Positions 1-8,033 are shown, counted from the first letter of the stretch. The stretch is DNA of 33,233 nucleotides from Aquabacterium sp. (GCF_021768455.1 NZ_JAIZVX010000026.1:1-33233); one strand, 5' to 3'. A program made the numbers and translations. Notes: a model not told the origin generated them from the letters alone.

Positions 1-132
1 ACCAGCATCAACCAGACCAAGCCGATCATGGTCATCGCGCTGTGCGGCTTGCTGTACAACGTCGTCGTGAACTGGCTGCTGATTTTCGGCCACTTCGGTT
101 TGCAGAAGCTGGGCGCGCTGGGCGGGATCGGC
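1..132 (+). pseudogene. MATE-family efflux transporter fragment
   Basis: Reading frame 1 is open from the first base and encodes about 44 residues typical of a MATE (NorM/DinF) multidrug transporter: a TKPIMVIALCGLL helix, an NWLLIFGHFG segment and an LGALGGIG turn. MATE proteins are about 450 residues, so this is a small internal piece. After about base 132 the frame stays open but the protein no longer looks like a transporter, and the coding signal moves to the opposite strand. I infer a breakpoint between about 120 and 145. The family call rests on recognising the pattern, not on a search. It may be a remnant or a chimeric assembly end. Confidence 0.5.
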
Positions 133-135
133 CTG

Positions 136-381
136 ATGCTCGACCACGATGCGCTTGGGCTTGAACAAGCTGGCGCTGATCATTCCCGCGCCCAGGCAGC
201 CCAGAATACCCACCAGCATGGCGTAGGCCCGGGCCATTTGCGCGGAGGCTACCCAACTCAGCAGGAAATGCTGGGCGATGAAGAATGCGCCGAGGCTGAC
301 CACCGCCCCGATCAGGATCGAATACCCCAGGTGACGGCTGTCTACCGTGTCACCCCACACCTCGTAGAGTTGCTGCTTCAC
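136..381 (-). CDS. Start of a small two-helix membrane protein, 3' end lost
   Basis: From a GTG at 379-381 the minus strand encodes about 80 residues with two hydrophobic helices (around GAVVSLGAFFIAQHFLLSWV, and AYAMLVGILGCLGAG), followed by a basic SLFKPKRIVVEH tail. A good ribosome-binding site (GGGAG, 6 bases before the GTG) supports the start. I do not recognise the family. The frame runs on towards base 1, but there it lies antisense to the MATE-like fragment and loses membrane character, so the true 3' end appears to be missing. The upstream gene on the same strand ends at 440, giving a plausible two-gene order broken at both sides. Confidence 0.45.
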
Positions 382-439
382 AGGTTTCTCCCAGTGCCCT
401 TCGGGCTTTTATTGTTATGGACAGGGTAGGGCTGGCCCT

Positions 440-535
440 TTAAACGGGGACAGCCCTCTGGCGCCTGGCACGAACGGCGCGGGCTACCCGTGAGGCGGTT
501 TCCCGGCCCAGATGGGCGTCGATATAGAGACCGGC
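440..535 (-). pseudogene. C-terminal fragment of an unidentified gene
   Basis: The minus strand encodes a last stretch of about 30 residues, including YIDAHLGRETASRVARAV and a basic tail, ending at TAA (440-442). About 58 bases later the small membrane protein starts with its own ribosome-binding site, as expected for neighbouring genes. Beyond about 535 the same frame stays open only as antisense to the methyltransferase on the + strand, so only this 3' piece is likely to be real. I cannot name the protein. The exact breakpoint is not visible. Confidence 0.3.
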
Positions 536-1246
536 GTCCACCACGGCATCCAGGCTTACGCCATGGCGCAGGCCCAGCCCGGCCTGCGCCACCTCTGCAT
601 CGAGCCCGACGAAGGCTTCCACGCCTACATGCGCCTCAATGCCCAGCGGCTGAAATGGCATCAACCTGGCACCCAGATCGAGCTGGTGCGTGCCCTGGTG
701 GGCCAACCCGGGCAGCAGGTGCACCTGGCCGGCGGTGGTGGCAGCAAGCACGCCCTGCGACCAGAAGAGCTCGGCCAGATCGGGCCCGACATGGGCGAGG
801 CCCTGCACACGTGCAGCCTGGACGACATCGTCGCCCACAGCCCGATGGCAGCCTTGCCCCTCGCCTTGATCAAATCCGATGTCGACGGCCACGACCACGA
901 CGTGCTGGCCTCTGCAGCAGGCCTCATGGCCCAGCACGCACCACTGCTCTATTTCGAGTGCCTGGTCGCCAACGCCAGCCAGCAGGCCGACTTCCACGCC
1001 TGCATCGACCGGCTCACCGCCCGCGGCTACACCGAACACTGGCTGTTCGACAACTACGGCAACCTCATCGTGCACGCCACCCAGGCGAGCCAGGTCCATC
1101 AGCTGCTTGATTACGTCTGGCGCCAGCACCTGGGCCAGGCCACCCGCACCGTCCACTACATCGACGTGCTATCGGCCACCGAGCGCCACCGAGGCCTTGC
1201 CGCACAGGCCGTGGCCACGTACACGCAAGGCATCGGTCAAGGCTGA
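512..1246 (+). CDS. FkbM-type SAM-dependent methyltransferase, 5' end probably altered
   Basis: This 244-residue protein looks like an FkbM-family methyltransferase, an enzyme class that usually methylates sugars or other small molecules during glycan or natural-product synthesis. The motif after the SAM-binding loop ends in CIEPD (residues 29-33). The diagnostic block KSDVDGHDHDVL (121-132) matches the family pattern KIDVEGHE.EVL, and LLYFEC follows at about 146. The start is odd: motif I, normally VDVGANxG, reads VDIETGVHHG, and the 30-50 residues usually preceding it are absent. A TGA lies at 491-493, only six codons before the ATG, and no ribosome-binding site is clear. I infer that the 5' end was replaced near 512-540. 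It converges on the secretion operon, 39 bases away. Confidence 0.6.
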   Translation: MGVDIETGVHHGIQAYAMAQAQPGLRHLCIEPDEGFHAYMRLNAQRLKWHQPGTQIELVRALVGQPGQQVHLAGGGGSKHALRPEELGQIGPDMGEALHTCSLDDIVAHSPMAALPLALIKSDVDGHDHDVLASAAGLMAQHAPLLYFECLVANASQQADFHACIDRLTARGYTEHWLFDNYGNLIVHATQASQVHQLLDYVWRQHLGQATRTVHYIDVLSATERHRGLAAQAVATYTQGIGQG

Positions 1247-1285
1247 AGAACCACGGCCGGCTTCATTGCCGGCATCAGGGCAGGG

Positions 1286-2380
1286 TCAGGCCTGCACAAA
1301 GCGCATCGCCAGGGGATGCCCTTCCCCCGCGGTCAGGCGCACCGCCCGTGCGGGCGCCCCGGCTGCGCGCACGCTGTGCAACATGGCGTGCAACCGGTGG
1401 TGCATCAGGTGGCCGTCGATGACCCAGGCCGACCGTTCGGCCACACCCGCGTCGCCCATGGCATCGAAACGCGCCACTGCTTCCTCCAACGCGCGCTGCA
1501 CCGTGGCCGTTTCCAGATCATCGACCCGCACGATGCCCAGGCGCGCCTGCTCATCAGGCGAGACCACCTGGTCGAAGTCGGCAATCGACCTGGGCACGAT
1601 GGGCACCAGCCCGGCCAGCATCGCGTCGAAAAAACGCGTCGAGAGGTCACGCGTCACAGGCAGGATCAGCGTGCACTTGTAGGCCGCCCATTCCGCCATG
1701 CGCTCGGCACCGGTTTTCAGGAAATAGCGCCCGCGGTCTTCTGCCGGCATCAACAGCGCCGAGACCGAAGGCAGCTCCGCCCGCAGGCGCGCCAGCACCT
1801 CGGTGCGCCACGCAAACTTGTAGTCCACGTAGTTCAGCAGCAGCGCATCCGAGCGGGGTTGCCCGGCCAGCGCGGCCATCAGGGCCCTCGCCTCCTGAGA
1901 CGTCCACTGCGCCGAACACAGGGGCACGTGCATCCCCAACGGCGTCACCATGTTCTGCAGGTAGGTCGCCTCGCTCCAGTGCGAAGGGAAATACAGGTCA
2001 CAGGCCAGCACCGACTTCAGGTTGTTCACCTGCGCCAGGTGGTTGTCCCACATCCACAGCATCACCAGCATGCGAGGGTTGCGCGCCCGGAAGTTGAGGA
2101 TGCGCTCGGCCATGTCGCCACCGTGGGCCGTGAGGATGAGCACATCGATGCCATCCCAATCGCGCACCTCGTTCACCGGCACGTGGACCAGGCCTGGGTC
2201 GGCCAGCAAGCCCTCATCGGTGTCGCCTGCAAAGTAGTTCAGCATCACCGTGGCGGCGGTCGGCTCCCAGGTCCAGCGGATCTTGTCCTGGCGGGCCACC
2301 GCCTGCAGCCGCTCGGTCAGTTCGTTGCCGCGCTGGGTCGTCCACAGGCCGTCGTGGCGGTAGGAGTTCACCACGCTCAT
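1286..2380 (-). CDS. Glycosyltransferase-like protein in type I secretion operon
   Basis: This 364-residue soluble protein has no signal peptide or membrane helix. Its C-terminal half resembles GT-B or exostosin-like glycosyltransferases: a segment LSTRFFDAMLAGLVPIVPRS (about 245-265) is the usual donor-binding loop, where the cell 'picks' a family member to act on, and SIADFDQVV follows. The N-terminal half has a Rossmann-like IDVLILTAHGG stretch. Its ATG overlaps the TGA of the tolC-like gene (ATGA at 2377-2380), so it is translationally coupled to the exporter as the last gene of the operon. It may glycosylate the secreted substrate or a surface polymer. That role is inferred from context, since neither donor nor acceptor can be read from the sequence. 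Confidence 0.6.
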   Translation of the reverse strand: MSVVNSYRHDGLWTTQRGNELTERLQAVARQDKIRWTWEPTAATVMLNYFAGDTDEGLLADPGLVHVPVNEVRDWDGIDVLILTAHGGDMAERILNFRARNPRMLVMLWMWDNHLAQVNNLKSVLACDLYFPSHWSEATYLQNMVTPLGMHVPLCSAQWTSQEARALMAALAGQPRSDALLLNYVDYKFAWRTEVLARLRAELPSVSALLMPAEDRGRYFLKTGAERMAEWAAYKCTLILPVTRDLSTRFFDAMLAGLVPIVPRSIADFDQVVSPDEQARLGIVRVDDLETATVQRALEEAVARFDAMGDAGVAERSAWVIDGHLMHHRLHAMLHSVRAAGAPARAVRLTAGEGHPLAMRFVQA

Positions 2381-3798
2381 CGCACACCCCCTGAGCCATC
2401 GCCCACATTCAGCCAGCCCAGCAGGCCCCCACCGATCGAGCGCAACTGCGCGCTGGCCTGGTAACCGTCGTACAGCGCATTGACATAGGCCACCCGCAGC
2501 GAGAAGTGGTCTCCCTCGGCCGCCATCACGTCAAACAGGGAGCGCTTGCCCAACTGGGACCACTGCTGGAAGGTGGCCGTGCGCACCCGCTCACTGTCCT
2601 TGAGCACGTCGACATAGCGCCGTGCGCGGTCAAAGGCGCTGGTCGCCAGTTCCTGCACCTCGAAGGCACGCGCCGTGCGCGTCTGCAGGGTTTCGTCGTA
2701 CTGCCGGCGTGCGGCCTCGGCCCGGCGTGCCGCCGCAGCCGCCGCCGACTGGTCGGCGCCCCCGTTGAACAGGTTGTACGACACCGACAGGCCCGCCTGG
2801 ATGCTGCTGTTCGGCACCCCGCCCTGCGCCCCCCGCGTCGCGTTGGCAGTCCAGCTCAGCTGGGGGCGCAGCGAGGCATCGGCCGACTCGGCCAGGTTGC
2901 GCGCCCCGTCCGCCTGCGCACGCGCCAGCTGCAGCTCGCTGCTGCGCTCGATCAGGCGGATGATCTCGCCCGTGTCCATCGTTTGCCCCAACGGCCCCGA
3001 GAGCCCCTCGCCCACCGTGCCCTGGTCGCCCACATAGCGCTGCAGCCGGATCTCCAGCTGCCGGCTCAGGGCCAATGCACCATCGCGGGCCAGCTCGGCC
3101 TGCGCCTGGGTCTTGCGTGCCTGCAGCAACTCGCTGGCGCGCCCCTTGTCCACGGCCACGATCTGGTCCAGCGCCTCCACCAGGCAGGCCATCTTGCGCG
3201 CGTACTGCTGGTAGACACGTGCCTGATTGCGGTAGCGGTTGCGCTCCAGCGCCGCCGAGAGCGCGTCCAGCACCACCTGCTCCTGCGTGGCCTGCGCGCT
3301 GAAGCGGGCCGCATCGCGCATCTCCTGCCGATAACGGATCACCGCCTGCGTGCGCCCCCCATCCCAGAGGATGCCGCTGGCCGCCACCGTGCCCTGCATC
3401 TGCAGCCCTGAGCGCAAGGTGGCGCCGTCGTAGGTGCTGCGCGCCGGCCCCAGGCTGCCGCCCAACGTCACCGAGGGGGCCAAGGCCGCGCGCGCCTGGT
3501 CTTCGTCAAACCGGGCGGCCTCGGCCAGCAAGGCCGCGGCACCGGCGCCCGCGCTGCGGCGCACGGCCTCGCGCGCCACCAGCTGCAACTGCATCTCGGG
3601 CGGCAGGTTGTCGGCGGTGCCGGGCTCCTGGCTCTTGCCGCCCGGCATGGCGCCGGCCTTGGCACGCGCCTGCGCCTTGTCCACCACCAGGCCCGTGAGC
3701 TCATCGCCACAGGCCGCATGACCTGCCAGCGCCCAGGCCGCCAGACCCAATCCAGCCATCACGCGCCGGGTCAAAGGAAGAATCGTCATGAAGTGCAT
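2377..3798 (-). CDS. TolC-family outer-membrane channel of a type I secretion system
   Basis: This roughly 473-residue protein has an N-terminal signal peptide (basic MTILPLTRR, then VMAGLGLAAWALAGHA) and two repeats of long alpha-helical hairpins, the OEP/TolC architecture. SVSYNLFNGGAD (about 335) and ILWDGGRTQAVI (about 145) are the paired strand-turn motifs of the family. It should form the outer-membrane channel that docks on the HlyD-type adaptor encoded just upstream. I chose the ATG at 3796-3798. It overlaps the TGA of the adaptor gene and has GGGAGAGG just upstream. A GTG one codon earlier and an ATG at 3787-3789 are alternatives. It overlaps the next gene by ATGA. Confidence 0.9.
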   Translation of the reverse strand: MHFMTILPLTRRVMAGLGLAAWALAGHAACGDELTGLVVDKAQARAKAGAMPGGKSQEPGTADNLPPEMQLQLVAREAVRRSAGAGAAALLAEAARFDEDQARAALAPSVTLGGSLGPARSTYDGATLRSGLQMQGTVAASGILWDGGRTQAVIRYRQEMRDAARFSAQATQEQVVLDALSAALERNRYRNQARVYQQYARKMACLVEALDQIVAVDKGRASELLQARKTQAQAELARDGALALSRQLEIRLQRYVGDQGTVGEGLSGPLGQTMDTGEIIRLIERSSELQLARAQADGARNLAESADASLRPQLSWTANATRGAQGGVPNSSIQAGLSVSYNLFNGGADQSAAAAAARRAEAARRQYDETLQTRTARAFEVQELATSAFDRARRYVDVLKDSERVRTATFQQWSQLGKRSLFDVMAAEGDHFSLRVAYVNALYDGYQASAQLRSIGGGLLGWLNVGDGSGGVR

Positions 3799-5027
3799 CA
3801 CCTCTCCCGGAATGCTTCCTGGCTCTTGAGCACCGGTTTCAACAAGAACTGCAACACGGAACGCTCCCCGGTGCGGATCTCCACCGAAGCCGTCATGCCC
3901 GGGATCACCTGCAGGGGCGCCCCCTTGGCCTTGAGGGTAGAGACTTCCGAGCGGATCAAAGCCCGGTAATAGCTGTTGTCTTGGGCCCCAGTTTTCGCGT
4001 CATCACCCAGCACGTCGGGGCTGATGTACTCCACAACCCCCTTCAGGCCGCCATAGGTGTAGTAGTCGTAGGCACTGAGCTTGACCTCCGCGGGCAGGCC
4101 CACGCGCACAAAGCCGATGTCGGTCGGTCGGATGCGGGCCTCCACCAGCACCCGCGGGCCAATCGGCACGATCTCCATCACCGTGGCCCCTGCTGGCACC
4201 ACGCCGCCCAGCGTCCCCAGCTTGATGTGCTTGACCATGCCTCGCACGGGCGAATACAGCGTCGAGCGCTGCAACACGTCCTGCTTCACCACGATCTGCT
4301 CGTCCAGCTGGGCCAATTCCGAGCGCAAACGCATCAGCTCGGTGCTGGCCTCCTGCCGGAAGCGGTTGACCCGCTCCTGCACCTGCAACTGCAGGTCATT
4401 GACCTGACGCCGCAGTCGCATCACCTCCACCTCCGACATCAGCCCCTTGTCCGACATCCGCTCGGCCATCGTCAGTTCGCGGTTCAACAGCCCCAGGCTG
4501 CGCCGACTCACGCCCACCGCCTCTTCCAGCGACTGGCGCCGAGCCTGATAAGCCTCGGTCTCGCCCTCCACCAGCTCGGTCATCACCGACACGTCTGGCG
4601 GGAACTTCAGCGTCCGCCCGGTGGCCTCCGCCTCCAAGCGGGCCAGCTGGGCCTTCAAGGCCAGGCGCTTGGCCACGCCTTCATTCTGCTGCGCCTCCAT
4701 GCGGGTCGGGTCCAGCTGGAACAAGGCCTGCCCTTTTTCCACCAGCGCCCCCTCGCGCACGGCCAGGCTGCGCAAGATGCCGCCTTCGAGGCTCGCGATC
4801 ACCTGCTCGCGGCCATCGGCCACCACCTTGGCGTCCACCCTTGTCACCTCGTCCACACGCGCCACACTGGCCCAGATCAGGGCCACCGCCACCGCCAGCA
4901 ACATCAGGTACAGCGCCCAGGTCGCCCGGGGGGTCGACTCGGCCCACTCCGCATCGCGCAGCCCCTGCAGAAACTCCCGATCGCCCTTGAACAGCCGACC
5001 GCTCACCCCATCACGACGTCGCCCCAC
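3798..5027 (-). CDS. HlyD-family periplasmic adaptor of a type I secretion system
   Basis: This 409-residue membrane-fusion protein has a cytoplasmic N-terminus and one transmembrane helix (about 36-56, WALYLMLLAVAVALIWASVA). A biotinyl-lipoyl-like half follows (about 70-110, VIASLEGGILRSLAVREGALV), then a long coiled coil (about 118-265), the second lipoyl half (STLYSPVRGMVKHI) and a C-terminal beta-barrel. The length and the GGIL and SPVRG motifs are standard for HlyD/LapC adaptors. It bridges the inner-membrane ABC exporter to TolC. Only one base separates its ATG from the stop of the ABC gene, and its stop overlaps the start of the tolC-like gene, so the three are co-translated. Confidence 0.92.
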   Translation of the reverse strand: MGRRRDGVSGRLFKGDREFLQGLRDAEWAESTPRATWALYLMLLAVAVALIWASVARVDEVTRVDAKVVADGREQVIASLEGGILRSLAVREGALVEKGQALFQLDPTRMEAQQNEGVAKRLALKAQLARLEAEATGRTLKFPPDVSVMTELVEGETEAYQARRQSLEEAVGVSRRSLGLLNRELTMAERMSDKGLMSEVEVMRLRRQVNDLQLQVQERVNRFRQEASTELMRLRSELAQLDEQIVVKQDVLQRSTLYSPVRGMVKHIKLGTLGGVVPAGATVMEIVPIGPRVLVEARIRPTDIGFVRVGLPAEVKLSAYDYYTYGGLKGVVEYISPDVLGDDAKTGAQDNSYYRALIRSEVSTLKAKGAPLQVIPGMTASVEIRTGERSVLQFLLKPVLKSQEAFRER

Positions 5028-5028
5028 C

Positions 5029-7332
5029 TCAGCCTCCTGCCGCGGCGCGCACCGGCGCCGGTGCCATGGCCTCGGGCGCCGCGGCTTGCGCAGGCGGCGC
5101 AGGCCTCACACCGGGCTTCTGCCCGGCCAGCATGGCCAGCACCTCGGCCTTGGGGCCATCCGCCAGGATGCGACCACCATCGACCACCACGACCCGGTCG
5201 ACCACGTCCAGCAGCGCTGGGCGATGGGTCACCACCACCAGGGTGCGCCCTTCCACCGCCTGCTTCAGGTGGCGAATGAAGCTCACCTCCGACTGCGCAT
5301 CCATCGAACTCGTGGGCTCGTCCATCAGCACCACCCGCGGGCGTGTCACCAGGCAGCGCGCCAAGGCCACCAGCTGCCGCTGCCCGCCCGACAACAGCCC
5401 CCCGGCCTCACCCACCGGCAGGTCGTAACCCATCGGGTGCGCGGCCGCGATGCGGTCCAACCCGGTCAGGCGCGCCACCTCGGCAAACTGGGCCGCGTCC
5501 GCATGGCTGCGCCCCAACAGCACGTTGTCTCGCAGCGTGCCCTGAAACAGGCGAGGCTCCTGCGTCACGAAACCCACATGGGCCCGGAAATCAGCCGGAT
5601 CGATCTGGCGCAGGTCGATGCCGTCCACCTCCACAAACCCATCGGCCGGCTGATACAGCCCCCCCAGCAAACGCAGGATGGTCGACTTGCCGCTGCCAAT
5701 GCGCCCCAGCAAGGCCACGCGCTCACCGGGCTGAATCTGGATCGACACCCCCTTGAGCACCGTGGGCGCATGTGCATGAGCCCCTTGCGGGTAGGCAAAG
5801 CGGACCTCGTGCATGGCCAGCTGCCCCTTGATCTCGGGCCGAGACAGGTAACGCTTCGAAGCATCCCGCTCGGTTGGCAGGCTCATCAGTTGATCCAGCG
5901 ACTTCAAGGCCGCACTCGCTGCCTGGTAGCGCGATGCCAGGGCCACCACGCCGCCCAGGGGCGCCAGCGCCCGCCCCGCGAACATCACCGCGGCAATCAG
6001 GGCCCCACCCGTGAGCTGCCCGGCATCGATCAGGTGAACGCCCCACAACAGCATCACCACCGTGATCAGCTGCTGGGCCACCATCGTCGTGTTGTTCACC
6101 CAGCTCGCCGCCCAGCGAGCCTTCAAGGACGACACCGCCGCCGAGCTCATGGCCTCGTCGTAACGCCCGATGAAATGGCCCTGCGCGCCGGCCGCACGCA
6201 CGTCCTCCATGCCCTCCAGCGCCTCGATCAGGATCCCCTGCAGGTCGGCCTGACGCCCCATGTTGGCCCGCGTGTGCCGCCGCAGCGCGCGCTGCGTGGC
6301 CAGCGTCAGCCCCAGCAGAAGCGGGATGGCCAGCAGCAACACCAGCACCAGTTCACCCGCCACCACCCAGGTCACTCCCACAAACAGCAGGATGAAAGGC
6401 AGGTCGGTCAGTGCCGCGATGGTCGCCGAGGTCGAAAAATCCCGCACCACCTCCACCTGCGCCAGCCGGTGCGCAAAAGCACCGGCAGACTCGGGGCGGT
6501 GCTCCAGGCGGATGCCCATGGCCTGCCTGAAAATCTGTGCGCCCAGGGCCACGTCGGCCTTCTTGCCCGCCACATCGATCAGGTAGCTGCGCAGCTGCCG
6601 CGCCGCCATGTCGAAGGCAATCGCCACCAGCACCCCTGCCCCCAGGGACCACAAGGTCACAAAGGCCTTGTTGGGGATCACCCTGTCGTACACCACCGAC
6701 GTGAACAAGCCCGTGAACAGCATCAGCACGTTGCTGAGCAAGGCCGCCAGCATGGCCGCACGGTAGTACGGGAAGAAACGCCGCAGCGTGCCCCACAGCC
6801 AGTGACGGGGCTCTTCCTCTTCCTCGCCGCTGTGGGCCACCGGTTTGCTGCGCGAACCCGGCTTCAGCGCCGCAATCAGCGTGTAACCCGCGTACTCGGC
6901 CATCAACTCGGCCTCCGTCGCCGTGCAGACCTCGTCGCCACCACCGGGCATCATCACCTCGTAGCGGTCACCTCCCGCCTGCTTGCGCCGCCCCGGAATC
7001 CGCCGCGTGACCACACAGGCGTCCCCATTGCGCAGCAAGAGCACCACGGGCATCAGCAGCGACAGGATCTTGCCCGGCGAACGCTTCACCAGCGTCGCGC
7101 TGAAGCCGGCGTCTCGCAAGATCTGCAGCGCCTGGTCGGGCGTGAGTGCACCGGTCAGGGCCTTGCCATCGAGCAGGGACTGCTCCGAGCGCATCACCCC
7201 GTGGTGTCGGCACAACCACAACACCGCTTCCAGCAGGGGGTCCGCCTGACGTTCACCTTCGGCCAACACCTCGCCCTCTGGCTCAGGGGCCAGTTCGGGC
7301 TCGTGCAGGGGCCGGTCGTGTTCGTCTTGCAA
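5029..7332 (-). CDS. Type I secretion ABC exporter with degenerate C39-like domain
   Basis: This 767-residue exporter has three parts. Residues about 30-160 form a C39-peptidase-like domain that lacks the usual catalytic cysteine/glycine motif (LLEAVLWLCRHHG instead), as in exporters of RTX proteins and LapA-type adhesins, where it binds the substrate rather than cutting it. Six transmembrane helices follow (about 190-460). The ATPase has Walker A GRIGSGKST (543-551), signature LSGGQ (647-651), Walker B VVLMDE (667-672) and the H-loop histidine 703. The start is TTG at 7330-7332 with GGAG six bases upstream. An in-frame TAG lies about 14 codons earlier and no ATG fits. An Ala/Pro-rich tail closes the protein. 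No cargo gene is nearby. Confidence 0.9.
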   Translation of the reverse strand: MQDEHDRPLHEPELAPEPEGEVLAEGERQADPLLEAVLWLCRHHGVMRSEQSLLDGKALTGALTPDQALQILRDAGFSATLVKRSPGKILSLLMPVVLLLRNGDACVVTRRIPGRRKQAGGDRYEVMMPGGGDEVCTATEAELMAEYAGYTLIAALKPGSRSKPVAHSGEEEEEPRHWLWGTLRRFFPYYRAAMLAALLSNVLMLFTGLFTSVVYDRVIPNKAFVTLWSLGAGVLVAIAFDMAARQLRSYLIDVAGKKADVALGAQIFRQAMGIRLEHRPESAGAFAHRLAQVEVVRDFSTSATIAALTDLPFILLFVGVTWVVAGELVLVLLLAIPLLLGLTLATQRALRRHTRANMGRQADLQGILIEALEGMEDVRAAGAQGHFIGRYDEAMSSAAVSSLKARWAASWVNNTTMVAQQLITVVMLLWGVHLIDAGQLTGGALIAAVMFAGRALAPLGGVVALASRYQAASAALKSLDQLMSLPTERDASKRYLSRPEIKGQLAMHEVRFAYPQGAHAHAPTVLKGVSIQIQPGERVALLGRIGSGKSTILRLLGGLYQPADGFVEVDGIDLRQIDPADFRAHVGFVTQEPRLFQGTLRDNVLLGRSHADAAQFAEVARLTGLDRIAAAHPMGYDLPVGEAGGLLSGGQRQLVALARCLVTRPRVVLMDEPTSSMDAQSEVSFIRHLKQAVEGRTLVVVTHRPALLDVVDRVVVVDGGRILADGPKAEVLAMLAGQKPGVRPAPPAQAAAPEAMAPAPVRAAAGG

Positions 7333-7461
7333 GGGGTGCTCCAGCGCCAGGCAAAGTGACGCCCCTCGATACTAAGAAGACGGCCGCACCACCACCCCGT
7401 CAAAAGAACGCCGAACAGGCCTCTGTTCTCGCGTGCAAGCACGGCCCGCCGTGTCCGGACG

Positions 7462-7494
7462 AAAAAAAAGGAAGCACCGTGAAGTGCTTCCTTT
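7462..7494 (-). terminator. Intrinsic terminator of tRNA-Gly copy 1
   Basis: On the minus strand an 8-bp stem (GGAAGCAC/GTGCTTCC) closes a six-base loop and runs into eight Ts. It begins about 11 bases beyond the tRNA-Gly 3' end. On the + strand only four Ts follow, so it should act mainly leftward. It also separates the tRNA from the secretion operon. Confidence 0.85.
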
Positions 7495-7504
7495 TCATCG
7501 CATG

Positions 7505-7580
7505 TGGAGCGGGATAAGAGACTCGAACTCTCGACCTATACCTTGGCAAGGTATCGCTCTACCAACTGAGCTAATCCCGC
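7505..7580 (-). tRNA. tRNA-Gly(GCC), copy 1
   Basis: The full cloverleaf is visible on the minus strand: acceptor GCGGGAT/ATCCCGC, D arm GCTC/GAGC, anticodon stem ATACC/GGTAT around the loop TTGCCAA (anticodon GCC), T arm GAGAG/CTCTT with TTCGAGT, and an encoded CCA. The length is 76 bases. It is base-for-base identical to the copy at 8072-8147. Confidence 0.97.
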
Positions 7581-7611
7581 ATGTCTTGCGCTGTAATCAG
7601 CGAAGGCTCTC

Positions 7612-7641
7612 AGTATACATCGGTTTTTCAACAAAATGCAA
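7612..7641 (-). promoter_or_regulatory. Sigma70-type promoter of tRNA-Gly copy 1
   Basis: On the minus strand TTGCAT (7636-7641) and TATACT (7612-7617) are separated by 18 bases, 31 bases before the tRNA 5' end. The CCGATG block before the -10 and an ATCAGCGAA block after it recur at the second glycine tRNA. Confidence 0.7.
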
Positions 7642-7722
7642 GCCTCCGCAATCCAGCACGGCTTTTTTGCCACGGCCAGGACGACCTCCCCAGGCCAGCC
7701 AAGCCTTACACTCCTGCCCCAT

Positions 7723-7814
7723 GCCCCGATGGTGAAATCGGTAGACACAGCGGACTTAAAATCCGCCGCTCGTTGAAAGACAGCGTGCCGGTTCGACCCC
7801 GGCTCGGGGCACCA
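7723..7814 (+). tRNA. tRNA-Leu(UAA)
   Basis: This is a long class II tRNA of 92 bases on the + strand. Acceptor GCCCCGA pairs with TCGGGGC. The anticodon loop is TTAAAAT (anticodon TAA), a variable arm CGTTGAAAGACAGCG follows, the T arm carries GTTCGAC, and CCA is encoded. A -10-like TACACT lies at 7707-7712, just before the gene, without a clear -35. It is inverted relative to the neighbouring Gly and Cys tRNA genes. Confidence 0.96.
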
Positions 7815-7851
7815 GTCATCCGTGCGCAGACACCGATCGCCGCCACAAAAC

Positions 7852-7883
7852 AAAAAGCCCCACCAGCATGGCTGGAGAGGCTT
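7852..7883 (-). terminator. Intrinsic terminator of tRNA-Cys
   Basis: On the minus strand an interrupted stem (AGCC, then CCAGC/GCTGG, then GGCT) is followed by TTTTTG, about 18 bases beyond the tRNA-Cys 3' end. The same hairpin read on the + strand is followed by GTTGTT and may slow transcription leaving tRNA-Leu(UAA). Confidence 0.7.
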
Positions 7884-7900
7884 GTTGTTCAGGCTGTACC

Positions 7901-7974
7901 TGGAGGCGCGACCCGGAGTCGAACCGGGCTAGACGGATTTGCAATCCGTTGCATAACCGATTTGCTATCGCGCC
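7901..7974 (-). tRNA. tRNA-Cys(GCA)
   Basis: The 74-base cloverleaf on the minus strand has acceptor GGCGCGA/TCGCGCC, anticodon stem-loop CGGATTGCAAATCCG (anticodon GCA), T arm CCCGG/CCGGG with TTCGACT, and an encoded CCA. It lies downstream of tRNA-Gly copy 2 on the same strand, with a terminator between them. Confidence 0.97.
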
Positions 7975-8033
7975 ATGTCTGTCAGTGTCCAACAAAAAGC
8001 CGCTTCACGCAGCCTCCAAGTCAGACACTTGGT

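Noticed and set aside
395-417. GCCC-TTC-GGGC hairpin followed by TTTTATTGTT on the + strand
   Set aside because: Four-pair stem only, inside the uncertain mosaic region; no + strand gene ends there.
440-1156. Long open frame of 238 codons on the - strand
   Set aside because: Antisense to the FkbM-like gene for most of its length; only its last 30 codons, left of the breakpoint, look like a real protein end.
1256-1273. GCCGGC-TTCATT-GCCGGC hairpin between convergent genes
   Set aside because: Only six pairs and no T run, so I do not call it a terminator, although the position would suit one.
4621-7359. Open frame of 912 codons on the + strand
   Set aside because: Antisense to the ABC exporter and HlyD genes; His/Gln/Arg-rich composition is typical of a shadow frame in GC-rich DNA.
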